Source of the DNA: Gymnogyps californianus
Lineage: Eukaryota; Chordata; Aves; Accipitriformes; Cathartidae
NCBI RefSeq assembly: GCF_018139145.2
Contig: NC_059471.1
Location: forward strand, 201,581,494 to 201,645,493
DNA length: 64,000 nucleotides
Direction: 5' to 3'
The notes below the pieces were generated by a model that was not told the origin of the DNA, made no database searches, and worked only from the letters and a program-made list of their open reading frames with translations. Both the position numbers and the translations under genes were made by a program. Below, in pieces: positions 1 through 12,796 of the stretch (positions within the stretch are counted from its first letter, which is position 1; each line of letters opens with the position of its first letter).

Positions 1-568
1 GATGTTAGAAACAAAAAAGTTAGTCTGGCAACAAACCATCAGACAAGTACTGCAGCCTGAAATTAATTGTAAAACTATTGCTTGGTTGTTGGGGTTTATT
101 TTTAACTCTACCCACAATGTCTGGAAACCACAGACTGAAGATTTCTTATCATCATTGTGAATAAACACAGTGTGTGGGAGGGAGAGAACAGAAAAGCACC
201 AGGGCCACCGTTCGGCATGAGACTTTTGGGAGGGCAGGGATCAATCCAGACAAGCAGGTCATACCAGCAAGAAGCACGAGGGTGCAGGGGCATCCCTGCT
301 CGTGGAGTTCAGCCTTTGCCATCTCAGCAGTCAGGTAGTATGACCTTCATAAACTGATCTAGGTCCATCTTGAAGTTATTTAGATAATTACATTTCCTCA
401 GCTAGGACACTATTCCCAGATCTTATTCTTCTGATAGGTTGGGATCCTTCTGGTAATTTCCAGCCTATGTTTATTCAAGACCAGTTTATATCCCATATCT
501 AAGTTGTCCTTCAGATCAAATCTCCCTGAGGACCATTCCCTGAATATTGTATTTGTGGTGCGTGTATC
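1..568. other. Intergenic, nothing recognised
   Basis: No coding exon, RNA gene or clear repeat. The minus-strand reading frame around 410-622 has a faint LINE-like look but cannot be assigned. Confidence 0.5.
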
Positions 569-573
569 CCCTC

Positions 574-1154
574 TGTCGTGGTTTAACCCCAGCCAGCAAC
601 TAAGCACCACGCAGCCGCTCACTCACTCCCCCCACATCCCTGGGATGGGGGAGAGAATCAGGAAAAAAACCTCATGAGTTGAGATAAAGACAGTTTAATA
701 GGACAGAAAGGAATGAAAACCAATGATAATCATAATAATAATATGACAACAGTAATACTAAAAGAATTAAACTATACAAAGCAAGTGGTGCACAATGCAA
801 TTGCTCACCACTCGCTGACCAATGCCCGGTTAGTTCCTGAGCCGTGATCTGCCCCTCCCAGCCAGCTCCCCTAGTTTATATACTGGGCATGATGTCATAT
901 GGCATGGAATATCCCTTTGGCCAGTTTGGGTCAGCTGTCCTGGCTGTGTCCCCTCCCAGCTTCTTGTGCCCCTCCAGCCTTCTTGCTGGCTGGGCGTGAG
1001 AAGCTGAAAAACCCTTGACTTAGTATAAACACTACTTAGCAACAACTAAAAACATCAGTGTGTTATCAACATTATTTTCCTACTAAATCCAAAACACAGC
1101 ACTATAGCAGCTACTAGGAAGAAAACTAACTCTGTCCTAGCTGAAACCAGGACA
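574..1154 (-). mobile_element. Solo LTR of an avian endogenous retrovirus (copy 1)
   Basis: 581 bp bounded by TGTCGTGG...GACCAGGACA-type ends (5'-TG...CA-3') and a perfect 5-bp target duplication CCCTC at 569-573 and 1155-1159. The sense strand is minus: a TATA box (TATATAAA at 882-875) is followed by an ATTAAA poly(A) signal at 699-694. It aligns almost end to end with the copy at 21439-22014. A 5-bp duplication suggests an ERVL-like class rather than the 6 bp usual for ERVK. No internal gag-pol is present, so it arose by LTR-LTR recombination. I recall this LTR family as common in birds. Confidence 0.9.
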
Positions 1155-1159
1155 CCCTC

Positions 1160-2469
1160 TCAGTCCATGTTTAACCAGGCTTTAACATGGTGGTTAACCA
1201 TGTTTAACCACAGACCCTTTGTTGTCTTCTTGAATGGCAGCATCTCCTTTCCACAGATAGACGTAATAATGCCTGGGGTTTGCAGGCATCTGTTCTAGAC
1301 ACTGCTGATCAGACCTACACATTTGCAGTCCATAGGATGGGTACGGATTTGAAGGTGGTCTAGAAGGTCAATGCTGTCAGTGTAAAAGTAGCCTTACTGG
1401 CTTGAGGGACTTTTGATGCTCGAGTTAGACAGTGATTTACCATGCCACTTTCTTTGGCAAAAATAGTTAAATTCCCTGTTGACATTTTCAAATGCAGGCA
1501 AGGGAATGCTTAAATAGGCCAGCCATCTTTGTGAGCATGGGACAGGGCGGGCTGAAAGCATGAGTCCCATCACACAGCGCTCTACCACTGTCGGCAGCTG
1601 CAGGCTCTTCCTTTTCACGCCTCCCGGGCCGCTGGTTAAGTTGGCCTTCATGTGAGCAAAGTTTAGGTGCATCCTTATGTTCTATCTCAGTGAAGATTTG
1701 GATGTGACAAAAGTATTCAACATAAAACAAGTTTCAGAGCAAGTGACGGGGGGATTAAAATCCAAGCAGAGCATAAACATACAAGGTTAACATCATCAAA
1801 ATGAAATTACTTTATCTTTATTGTTCTTTATAGACTGCACATTGACCATGAAAGTGAACTGTTTTCTGTAGCATGTTCAACTGACTTCGGGAAACTTCCT
1901 TAAATCAAATTGGAAATGTTTTGAGATTTCTCAGGAGAATAAATGAGAAATAAATAGCAAAGCAGCATTTCGCTGAAGTGTCTAGTCACCAGTCATCATT
2001 AGATCTGACAGACAGAACAAGATGTTTAGAAAACTTATTGAATATGGTCTGTTATCTAGCTATGTACCGAGGCTTTTATCTGATATATCTCTGGTTTTCT
2101 TTATATAAAAAGAACTCTGTTGTATTTGCAACAAAAATATCTGTTTATCCTAAGACCTTGTTGTCTACAGTATGTTGTTTCTGAGCACCATACAATTTAT
2201 TTTATGGCAACATAGTTCTCTCTGTTTTAATATTGCTGTGAAAAATTAGGAACGTTACAGTTTGTCTGGTGAAGGGCAGACAAAAATCTGCTCTTATTTA
2301 TGCTTGAACAAATCTAAAACAACTGTTGACTTAGGTTGCTCGTCTATATACCCACTGCTGTACTGGAGGAGAAACTCATCCACAGAATGCTCATTTTTTT
2401 CCATCATGGCTCTCCCTGCATGGCTGAGCACAGGGTCCTGACGGATAATGTACAAACGCTTTGAAAAAG
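1160..2469. other. Intergenic, nothing recognised
   Basis: AT-rich sequence between the first solo LTR and the ancient CR1 remnant. No exon-like segment with supporting splice sites was seen. Confidence 0.5.
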
Positions 2470-2720
2470 TCATCGTCCTCCAGCTTAGACCTTCAGCTTT
2501 GGTCTGACCCTAGCTCCAGCCTTTCTCTGCTACGTTACAGAGACTCAGAAACTTCAGAAACCTTTTCCCTGGGTAGGGACTTACAGCCATGACCAAGGCA
2601 TTTAAGCTTCTTCTGGATAAATTATATCGAGCTCTTGGCATTCTCTAAGCTTTTCCAGACTTCAAATCATTCTTGCAGTACTTTTCTGAATCCTTTCCAA
2701 TTTATCAGCATACTCTTTAA
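2470..2720 (-). mobile_element. Ancient CR1-type LINE remnant
   Basis: On the minus strand, GGAAAGGATTCAGAAAAG is followed by GCAAGAATGATTTGAAG, TCTGGAAAAGCTTAG and AAGCTTAAATG-type blocks in the order found near the end of CR1 ORF2 (the ERIQKSTARMI-like peptide, then the KRRL-like region). It is heavily decayed and lacks the 3' tail. Limits are approximate. Confidence 0.55.
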
Positions 2721-2877
2721 ACTGGGGATCCAAGAAGTGGTCAGTTTGTTCCAGTAATGCTCTTGCTAATGCCTCACAGAGTGATAATTTCTCTTCCCGC
2801 CTCTCATCAGTATTTTCTTGCCATGCAGCCAAGGATTGCTTTAGCACTTTAGCCACTTGGCTAGACTGGGAGCCCAT
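2662..2877 (-). other. 71-codon open frame of unknown origin
   Basis: Starts MGSQSSQVAKVLKQS, is rich in Glu, Leu, Ala and Lys, and ends with ERIQKSTARMI, which resembles CR1 ORF2. The last third is therefore probably LINE-derived. The first 45 or so residues have protein-like, helix-forming composition but match nothing I recognise. No promoter or convincing splice partner is visible. It is most likely a repeat-derived or chance frame. Confidence 0.3.
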
Positions 2878-5000
2878 CAGCAGTCAGCTATCCACCGTGA
2901 AACCATTTCTTGGCCATTGCTTGCTGAAATGCAGTCCCGAGTCCTATCACTGGTACCTGCATAAAAATATTCCAGCATAAGCAGTTCTGTCTCCAGCAAT
3001 TCAGCCCAACCTTAAAAGGCATATTATTCAAGGAAGCCCAGACTGCTGTCCCATCAGATAGCTCTGAAGGGCTGCCCTTTATCACCTGCCCCCCCACTTT
3101 TTGCAGCCAGGTCCACTGGGGTGTATTTGCACCCCGGCTGCAGGGGATGTTGCTGAGAACAGGACCATGAGCAGGCACTTTGTGAAATCCCGGTGAGCAC
3201 GCTCCGTGGTGAGGCTGGTTTCTCAGATAAGATTACTGAGATCTGTCCATTAGCTGATTTCTGAGCCTTTTGATAGGGGTTTGTATTGCCTTGTGTACAG
3301 AAATGGTTATTTTTTCTAACAGAATGTCATGCGTTATCAAATGAAATGCCTTACAGTGTCGAGTTTGGCAATGCTGTTACTTTTATCAAACTGCATCTCA
3401 AAGAAAAAGCAATATCAAGTTCGACAGAAATACAGCTCTGCACTCATTTGCCTATGCATACAAAAAAGCAATCAATCTGCAAAACCTTGGCAAATAAGAA
3501 AATATATTCAGTTATTTAAATTTTCAAAGAAAAATCTTTAGTTCATCCACTTTGCAATATTCCTGAAAACAGAAAGGTTTTTACTCCTTCCTGATATTCA
3601 GCAACTCCCATAACATCTGAGACAGCTAATTTCACTCTCAAGCCATTTAAAGCAGATGGATTGTAGTCATGCACAAAACTCTCTAATGAATAAGTAAAAC
3701 TACAGTTACTTATTATATTATATAATAGCCATTTGTAAAGAACTGATCATTGAAGCAGTTGAAGTTTTCAGTTTCTCTCTGCCTTGCTTTATTTAATTGC
3801 CTTTGTCTGTCTCGGTTTTGTTGTGCATTTACTGCCATCCAGTGCTTCTGTGAGATATGACTCCCCCATCCACTATTAAGAGCTAACCCGAAGCAAGAAT
3901 ATTTGGATCTTAACGAATTCGCTGACCTCATTTGCAGAAGAAGTGCTACAGGTATTTTACAGCAATAAGCCAGCGCATCACTCTGCTGTAGCAGTGTTTT
4001 GAAATGATGCGGTATCTGACTGTGCTGACAGCTTCATAATGATGGGAGTCCGATTTTCAAACCCTGTGGGTAGGGTTCTGTCTGCCCAGCATTGGAGGGG
4101 GCTGATTTGAGCTGCTGTTTTGCAGGTGTCGAAGAGAAGAGGTTTCATGATGAGTACTTTAAATAATGGTTTGCTTTGGGTTTAAGACATTAATCTTTTG
4201 GTTGTTTTTTTAAATCCCCGGCACACGATTTGCTTTTCCATTTTGTAGCCTGCAAGTATTCAGACAGTGTGCTACTTCTGCTTCCCTGAAAGATAAAGCT
4301 CTGTACCTGAAAAGCATCCATCTTACCAGGATGATTTCTTTTTTCTTTTCCTGGACAAAAATCACACTTCATAACATCTGCACACATTTATACAATGTCT
4401 AAGAAAGTTAAAGTAGTAAAGGTTTTAATTTTAGAAGATCCAAATTTTTCATATTTTCATGAAATGTTGGGTGGGGTTCATAATGAACAGTCCATGTAGC
4501 AAAAAAAAAATTATGCTCCCAAATTATACTCATTTTAGTAAGTCTGAATGTCTTAATTCTGTGAGGAATAAACTGTCTGGGGCTTTGGAAAAGCCAAAAC
4601 TGTTACTTCAGATCTCATGAGGAGGTAGGGAGAAGATGGACCAGGTAAAATGAGAAGTTTAGAGCTGTGAGCTGGGGAGTCAAGCTCAATCCTGATCCTG
4701 GCCAAGTCATTCAGACCACGTTTTTGAAGCTCTGTATATAATCCTTGGTTTGGGTGGGTATGAGATGATATCTAAATAGCTTTATATATCCAGCCACCTT
4801 CTTTGTACTTTCGGGGTTTACCAGCTAGTAGCATTTTCCTTATTGCAACAATATAATATATTGTGGTGAAAATTTACTTAAGGAGAAATGTATATCTGTG
4901 TATTTAAGCTGATGTCTATTTTGCCATTGTATGGTGATTTAAGGAAGGCAGAACTTGTACTATACAGCACTTACTTAACCACTTTTTTTAGTGTGTGGGA
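2878..5000. other. Intergenic, nothing recognised
   Basis: No supported gene. Contains only short open frames in several phases, with no conserved-looking protein and no repeat I can name. Confidence 0.5.
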
Positions 5001-5172
5001 GGTCAAACACTGGAACAGGCTGCCCAGAGAGGTTGTAGGGTCTCCATCCTTGGAGATATTCAAAACCTGACTGGACATGGTCCTGAGCAACCTGCTGTGA
5101 CTGATGCTGCCCTGAGCAGGGGATGGACTAGACAGTATCCAGAGGCGCTTCCAGCCTCAGCAATTTGTGGTT
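5001..5172 (+). mobile_element. CR1 LINE fragment, more diverged
   Basis: CACTGGAACAGGCTGCCCAG, TCCTTGGAGATATTCAAAA and a GGATGGACTAGA block show a CR1 3' end. The tail is degraded (CAGCAATTTGTGG) and it is truncated on the left. It lies about 830 bp before the CR1 copy at 6003 in the same orientation, but is more diverged. Confidence 0.88.
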
Positions 5173-6002
5173 GCGTCGTACAATATATAGATTTGTCCTG
5201 AAACAAAATATTATATAGACGCAGGAAAATACTGTACACCAACCCTAGTCAAAATCATAGCCAAACAGTTTAATTATGTTCATGAGCTAACCGCTTTTCA
5301 CTTTCTGTTAAGATAATGAACCTCTAATGACACAGCAACTCATAATAGCATTCATAAATATCACATAATTTAACTTCCAATATACTAAAATGCTCGAGCA
5401 CATACTTAAGTATCAGAATAACTATACTGTGATCGATACTCACATGTAGGCTAAGCACAAGTTAGATGATGAACCCATTAAGCTTTACCTCTTTTAACAC
5501 ATCCACTGCTCTGGTATCTATATTCCAGACCATGGAGCTGGCTAATAAAGGGCAAAATGAAGGTTATATGGATACTAGAAGTTGGTGTGTGTCCAGGTGA
5601 GATAGAAGTGAACTGGGAAACTCAGAGCCCAAGGAAGGGAAAACCTGGCCCAGAAAACACTTTCTGGTACAACCATAAATTCCCCATGTAAAACTTCAAG
5701 CACGTGCAGTTCAGCTGCTCCACATATCCCAGGTAAGTTTGGCCTCAGATGGGAAATATAGGGGATTTTTTGCTTCCACAGCTGTATTTAACCAGGAAGG
5801 CTGGCATACATGAAGTCTCTCAGTTTTCCTGATCATCTGGTCCTTGCCCAGCACAGCATCCCTGGGAGCACACATCCCAGCAGGCACAGAGCTCCATGAG
5901 CACCAAAGCCTTTTTCTCCCCTTACCATGAATCCACCATACACCTCCCCCAGCCCTCCCTTTCTTCTTGAGTAGAAGAAAAAAAGCCTCCACAGCTCTCA
6001 CC
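5173..6002. other. Spacer between two CR1 fragments
   Basis: Unrecognised sequence between the diverged CR1 fragment and the younger CR1 tail. No gene seen. Confidence 0.5.
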
Positions 6003-6280
6003 TGCGTGATAGGACAAGGGGAAATGGTTTTAAACTAAAAGAGGGTAGATTTAGACTAGATATAAGGAAGAAATTTTTTACAATGAGGGTAGTGAAACAC
6101 TGCAACAGGTTGCCCAGAGAGGTGGTAGATGCCTCATCTGTGGAAATATTCAGGGTCCAGTTGGAGGGGGCTCTGAGCAACTTGGTCTAGTTGAAGATGT
6201 CCCTGCTCATTACAGGGGGAGTTGGACTAGATGACCTTTAAAGGTCCCTTCCAACCCAAACCATTCTATGATTCTATGAT
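6003..6280 (+). mobile_element. CR1 LINE, 5'-truncated, intact 3' end
   Basis: Starts within the 3' part of CR1 (GATAGGACAAGGGGAAATGG), runs through the AACAGGTTGCCCAGAGAGGT and GGACTAGATGACCTTTAAAG landmarks, and ends with the diagnostic ATTCTATG repeats at 6262-6279. Only the last 280 bp of the element is present, as is usual for CR1. Confidence 0.96.
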
Positions 6281-9200
6281 GTGAATACTCACATCACTGT
6301 ATGCACCTGAGCAGTGGTGCCATACTGCTTTGCTTAGTTTCTGTCCCACAGCAGCAGGAGGCTACCAGGAACTGATGAATGCAATGTTTCAATATTACAT
6401 TTTGTGCCACAGTGTTATATTTTACTTTAAAAATCATGTTAATTAAAAATTTTGCCTCAATTAATCTCCATGGCTTAGAGAATTTCAACAGAACCTTTAA
6501 AAAAATTATTTTCCCCTTTATCGTTGTCTCTAATTTTGCATTTCTTTCAGAGTGGTGATTCAAAGAGGTTCAATCTGATTCACTTTGTTTTTTAATTGAT
6601 TCCAAATCCAGATGGTTTTACGTCCTTGAAATGCCTCAAACAGTGATGGCAGGGAAATGCAGATCCATTCTAATAACAAAAAACCCCTGTCCTGAAGACA
6701 TCCACCCTCATTTAAAGCAAAACACCAAAAGCACAAAAATCTCAGACAGGACTTGGCTGAGAACATGTATAGGAGACCTGAACCCTGGGGAGCAAACTGT
6801 AGTTTTTTAATCCTCAGCAGAAAACAAAACAACTTATTACTGGATTTTTTTTTTAAATTACCTCTCTCTGCAGCTTAAAAAAACATCACAGACACATAAA
6901 AGAAATAGCTTGAGGTTTGCAATTCACAGGGGTAGGTGGGAGGTTGTTTGTTGGTCTCACTTTTTTTAAACAAAAGGTAGAGTCTGATCCTATGGCTGGA
7001 TCCACCAGCTGCTTTTCCACCCACGTGGGCCCATGTATGTCTAAACGATGCTCTTAATTCTAGCCTGGCCCCAGATTGTCCTGAACGGAAGTATTGAGAT
7101 CCGAATGAGCTTTGATACTGCTCTGCCCACAGCTCTAAATGGAAAACTGATCATTTAAGCCTGTTTAAAAATACTAAAAAGAATATGTAACACACTGAGT
7201 GCTGAAATCACAGCTGAACCACGGAAAAAAGGTTTGCTTTTGAAGCGGCAGGAGAAGAATGGGTTTGGTTTTTTCCACAAGTGTCTGTAAAATTGGGCAA
7301 AGAGAGACCCTTTGCCTTTTCTGGTCAGTGATATCTTTACAAGACCGTCTGATATGCCATTTCTTCCAAAGTTTCATCTAACCTGTTCCCAGATGCCTGC
7401 ACTATCAGTGTCTCAGCTCCCTATTTCACCATGGCCTAGTCTATTATTCATACTGTTAGGTTTGTCACAGTATGTAACCTACCTGTTTTCATGCTTAGTT
7501 TCTTCTTCTACAGTCTCTGAAGAACTCTTGACCTTATACTTCTGCTGACATGAGAGTATTTACAGGCTATGAGGCTATCCCATCGACATCCCTTCCGGTA
7601 CTGCATCACACCGAGTTTCTTCAGGAGCTCCTCTTCATGTTACCGTGATTTTAAATTCTCTTTTGTTTGTGCTTTTCCTATGCTTTTAGAAACTCTGTGA
7701 ATCACACCAATCCTTCTCTCTGCATTTTTAATTTTGTTTCTGGATCTGAAATGAGCGTTGGCAGGTAAACATGTGGTGGATGGTCCATAGCTTGGCAGAC
7801 CTGGGCGTTAAAACAAGTGAAGGAAAAGAAAAGAAACCTTGCTTTGACTTTAGCCATGAAGAATGTTTGCTTGCTTCCTGTGTGATTGTGCCCAGAAATC
7901 TCTTTAGTCATTTCATGGTGCCTGATTAGACACAAATTCCGCCAAACCTAAAAATATTAATTGGGCCCTGTCTAACGTGAGAGCAATCTGGGAGTCAACA
8001 CAGCTCCTGAAGGTAACGTAGCACAGGTAAGTTCATCACATAGAAATGTGGTGGCTTGCATGAATCTCCTTTTTCAAGCTGGAAATTTGGTGCCATTACC
8101 AAACAAGTTTATGAAGCTCATCAGGAGCTTTCTCTCAAAAGGATTTTTTGATTTAGCATGACTGTGGGTAAATGATGGGAGACATAGTTCCACCGAAGAG
8201 AGGATCCTCAGGTCCTCAGCCCTTCATATGTTCTCAGGAGGCTGACAAGGACCCACAGACATAAATGAGAGAAAGCAAATACGTTGCTGCCTGATGGGCA
8301 TTCCTTCCCCAGGATTTTTGGCTATGAGGTAGCAAAGCCTGAAGACTAATGCCACAGCAGAAAATGGGAGCAAAGAGAACGTAAACTCATATCCCCATGG
8401 ACTGCTGCTTCAGGGACAGGTATGTGCTATAGATCGCAGCTTGAAGCAAAAATGTCTAGATGTTTCCAAATTAGGTGGTGTTTTTTGAACAATTTGTTCA
8501 GATTTTTATGTGCACTCATGTGAATATTCCAGCCTGCATCAGGACAAAACAACAAATGTTGAAGAACTCATTTTTCCCCTGGGATGAAAAACCTAATTTC
8601 TACTTGGCTGTAGAAAATAAACAATCCGCAGTAGCTTAGAGGCTTAATTAAAAGCAGACTATACCTGTGGTAAGAACTGGCAAACATTGACTTTTTAATG
8701 GCTTCTGTGAGCAATCAAAAAAAACCAAACCTACTTGACTTTGCAGTGTAAGGAGAAAAGCAATTCCGAAGAGCAGCCGGGCTTTGGGACCCCGACCTTT
8801 GCTGATGGTACTCTTGGAGATAAACAAGACTAAGGCAAGCACTTAAATGATGCAGAGCATAGAAAATATTACCTTAACGAGATGTATTTTATAGAGCTGT
8901 GTGTTTTTACTACCAGGCTACGATTAAGACCTAATGAAAAACAGAAATAGAAGTGCTTTTGAGACGGTGGAAACAAAATTTATTGCCACCACTGGTCGAA
9001 CGGCAAAGGGATCTAAGCCGGTTTCCCAGCACTTGCTGTGCAGACAGGGAGCCGCTGTGAAGCGATGCGGCTGGCCACCTTGTGGAAAATGCAGTAACAC
9101 TCAGCAGAGATTACACAGGCAGGATTTTAAAGAAATTACACTAAAACCTGCAGAGTTTAGTTTTATTTTAAAGGATTGTTTACTGTGAACCTTCTAAGAA

Positions 9201-9955
9201 AGACCCTCACTTGCTCTAAGGGCTGGGTCACAAGTAAATAGAAAGCCATCATCGCAGAGCTGAATAGGATTCGGCTGTCCTTAGTACACATTCCCATAAG
9301 AAGAAGCAATTAATACCCTTGAACAGGATAGCAGATGAACAGAAAACAGTTCCTATCAAACTCTCATCCTTGCTACTGCTCTAAAACACACTCTAAGACT
9401 CATTCCATTTGTGTGAACGGTTTCTAAATGGCCCATTTGTTTAAAAGTCCCTTTTTGCTGTGCTGAATCTCCCTCCTAGAAAGAGAGCCACATTTCACAT
9501 TAACAGTAGTGCCGCAGCTAGTAGGCCCCCTGCAAGCATAGCGCTCGTCGCTGCTGCGTTCACCAGCTTGCAATGAAGTTCATTCCACACTGATTCTTTA
9601 CTAAGGAGAAGATGCAACAGCAAATTCTTTCAGTCTTGCTGACTTGTTCATCTGTTAGTCAAATAAACAGAGGGGGAAGCTGGTTAATTTGGTAAGAGGA
9701 AGGCTTTCCTCATTGAAACATCACAGGCAATAAATAACCATTCAGTGGGTTTTTGTTTGTTCTCTTGATTATTCCACCTCTGTAACAAAAAGAATTCATC
9801 TGGTGTTACGTTTAAATGAAGAAAAAAATATATATAGTCATTTGTACTGAAGTCATATGGGGGAAACTTAAGATGTTTGCAAAGAAAGATTATAATGGAA
9901 AATAAAACACATTCAATTTATAACTGACTTTAATCCTTTTTCTTCTTTCTTTTAG

Positions 9956-10420
9956 ACATGCTCATTACAGAAGGAGAACTGAATTTCTGCAGTAGCTGCC
10001 TTCGCTCACAGTCCTCTCATGAGCAATCAGCGCTGTGCACTGAAGCATGAACTTTATATGTGTACAGAAATTCACAGTTCAACAAATTCCCCAGATCAAC
10101 CTGGAGATGGAATAACAACAGAATTAGATGTGTTATTACAGATAGTGACCCAACACCTTCATTCTTTGTCTTTCATTTACCTTTCCCTTTGTCTGCATCC
10201 AAAATGACAAGCTGAGTCTGTCTTCGCTCAGTCACTTCTGTGATGACGTTTGATGAAATTTCTGCGGGCCAAAAATATTATTGCTTTCTTTTTAATTTTG
10301 ATGTTGTTTTTCTTATGTTGCTATTCACATAGAAGCCACATATGGATGGAAGAGATAAAGGAAAACATCACCTTGTACAGGCTTTGAATTAAAATAAAGT
10401 TCTTGCATCCCAGTTTTTTC
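9956..10420 (+). other. Candidate terminal non-coding exon
   Basis: A textbook acceptor (CTGAC branch-like site, pyrimidine run, CTTTCTTTTAG ending 9955) is followed about 440 bp later by AATAAA at 10393-10398. A short open frame (MLITEGELNFCSSC...) stops after about 30 codons. No donor or upstream exon is identified, so this is a hypothesis only. Confidence 0.25.
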
Positions 10421-12782
10421 ACGTAGGAAAACACATGAAAGATCCTGCATGTCTTCCACTTTTCCAAGAGGAATCACTGGGTGATTTTATCTTTGCCAGG
10501 GAAAGCAGCAACAATTTCGGACTGCAACAGGTGGGATAATTTTAGTACCTCTTGTTGTCTACAAAGTAAACGTCTCATCCAAATATACCTCCTCCCCGCA
10601 AGCCTGCCACCGTGCTCTCTGAACGGCAGCTCCAGCTCCTCTGTGCTGCACGAGCCACAGCAGCGGGCATCTCCGTGACACCGACAAGAGGGAGCCTAAA
10701 CGCCAATGTCTCTGGGCTGACCCAGCACCTGCGGCCAGCACAGAAGACAGCGTACTGGTTTCTGTCAGGGTGGTCAGCAGTCTGCTGGGCGAGGCAGATA
10801 TTGGTATTGAATTACAAGGATTTATTAGGTCCAGCATTTTTAGTGTATCTTATCTTGGCTTCCCTTCTTCAAACTAGTCTGCAAGGCTTGCAAAGGCATT
10901 AACTTCTTTCTGAGGCACTGGGGAGAAGGATACCAATGTTCTTAGGGTTGTGGGAAGCGAACCTGAAATCCATAGGAGCCTTTTTGACAAGATCCATTCA
11001 TTTAATATATGGCAAAGTATATTATACATACACATATATTTTCTGAGGCAAAGTAGCGAAAGGGTGGCAGTCTCAATTCTGGATTTACTAAAAGCACTTC
11101 AAGCATCTCTCCTACAGAAGATGGACCTGGGTTCAAGTCTTGCATTAGCGAGGCATTGCTGGGCCATGATGACACTGGAGGGGTTTTCAGGAATGTGCTG
11201 CCTGACTCCTGGCTTTGCAGAGCCTGTTTTCTGGAGTGGGACATCCCACTACACATCACACGCTGCCAACCAGGCTGTCAGCACTATGTGTTCATGAACA
11301 ACTAACACATTTACCCACAGGGAAAGGGAAGAAGGTCAGGAAAAAAACACCATAAAATCAATATCTAGCTTTTTTTTCTTTTTCATACCATTTCTTACAG
11401 CTGGAACCAGTGGCAGACAGACCCCAAAGCCAGGTGCTGGGACAAGAGTATTTCCAGTCGTGCCTCCTGCCATGCAAAGGCTGCAGCTGTAAGCAGCAGC
11501 CTCCTGCCTCTGAAATTAGAGTTTCCTCACTTGTTGAGCGACCCAGGATACAACAAGATCCCCATTTTCAGAAGTAGAAATGAATTTGGCCTTGAATAGC
11601 AGGTGATACTTTCATATCTCAGTTCAAACTTTTTTTCTTAACAGGCAAATGAGAGAGGCTTTTAGATTTCAGGTGCCTCATAAAAATACTCATAGTAACT
11701 TTACTTTAGTAACCCCTGTCTCTCACATCTGGGACTTCGGACTTCTCTCACCTCATACAAGTCTTAAGTGAAACTAATATCAGCGACACCAGCAGCACAG
11801 TCTGCCACTTCATCTTTTTTATTTTATTTTGTTACCTTAATTCTTCCCCTTCTCCTTCTCTCCCCGCAGTTGGTCAATACTTTTAAGATTTTGGTCACTA
11901 AAATCTCTTTTATGTAATACATATTCCATTAAACAAGAGATTTTGGAGCCACGTCCTTGATGTATGAGCTTAGTAAGGACGAATTTGCAATGGACCCAGT
12001 TTGTAGGGAAATGGCACTGCAGGGTGCACCCATCCCTGGGTCAGACCTGTTTTCACGTCTGATGACGTGATTAGTGATGCCTTTCATTCATTTAAAGTCC
12101 TCTAGCAAAGGCGTATGTCCTGACAGGCAGAGACGTGTCCTATGATGAGCGCCGGGGTTTTCTTCCTGTCTGTTCCCCTTTTGAGCCCTGCAGTTGAGGT
12201 CTCCTTCAGCCCCCCGTCAGGTCCCCCAGTTAGCTTCCTAATTCAAAGCTACTGGCCCACAAGCACAGCATCACCTCTGCAGTCCTTCAGTTGAAGTGCA
12301 GAGGGCGGTGGAACATGGAGTCCCACCACTCAGCTTTATGGCTGTGAGGACTTGAGGGTCCAAAAAGCTTGGGAACCAGGTTAACATCTTCAGAGGTTTC
12401 CCTTCCCTAGTACCATCGCAGTGGGGCTGGATTCCTCACAGAGCACATGTTTGATGTCGCACCAGTGATGGAGGATGTCCCTGAAGGTATTTTAATTAGT
12501 TCAAGCTGGCTTATTCTACCATAGGGGATCACCAAGGTCCCGTAGCTTTATCGTCACAGAGCTCTGAGCTGATGCATCTGATAGCAGCCTGCATCAGATC
12601 TGTTTGCCATTAAATCATTAGCGGTCCATAAAAATTGAAAATAAATCAGGCTACTGTTCACCAGACTTTGGCCATTTCCTAATCTCATGAAACACACAAA
12701 AATAGCTATGCTAATGACATTGTTATGAATACGGTTTTCTTGCTCGTCATTACCATTTTAAAGTGGCTTAAATGGACTAGTA

Positions 12783-12796
12783 ATCACCATAGCAAC
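12783..12796 (+). promoter_or_regulatory. RFX X-box-like site
   Basis: ATCACCATAGCAAC matches the RFX consensus GTNRCC-N2-RGYAAC at all but the first base. It sits in an AT-rich block with several TAAT cores (about 12600-12790), the look of a distal enhancer. No nearby gene start is visible. Confidence 0.3.

Noticed and set aside
5711..6180. Minus-strand frames around the CR1 at 6003
   Set aside because: They are antisense readings of the CR1 element and flanking sequence.
11056..11145. tRNA- or SINE-like B box (GGGTTCAAGTCTTGC)
   Set aside because: The A-box-like sequence is too far away and no cloverleaf can be drawn. At best a decayed SINE, not a tRNA gene.
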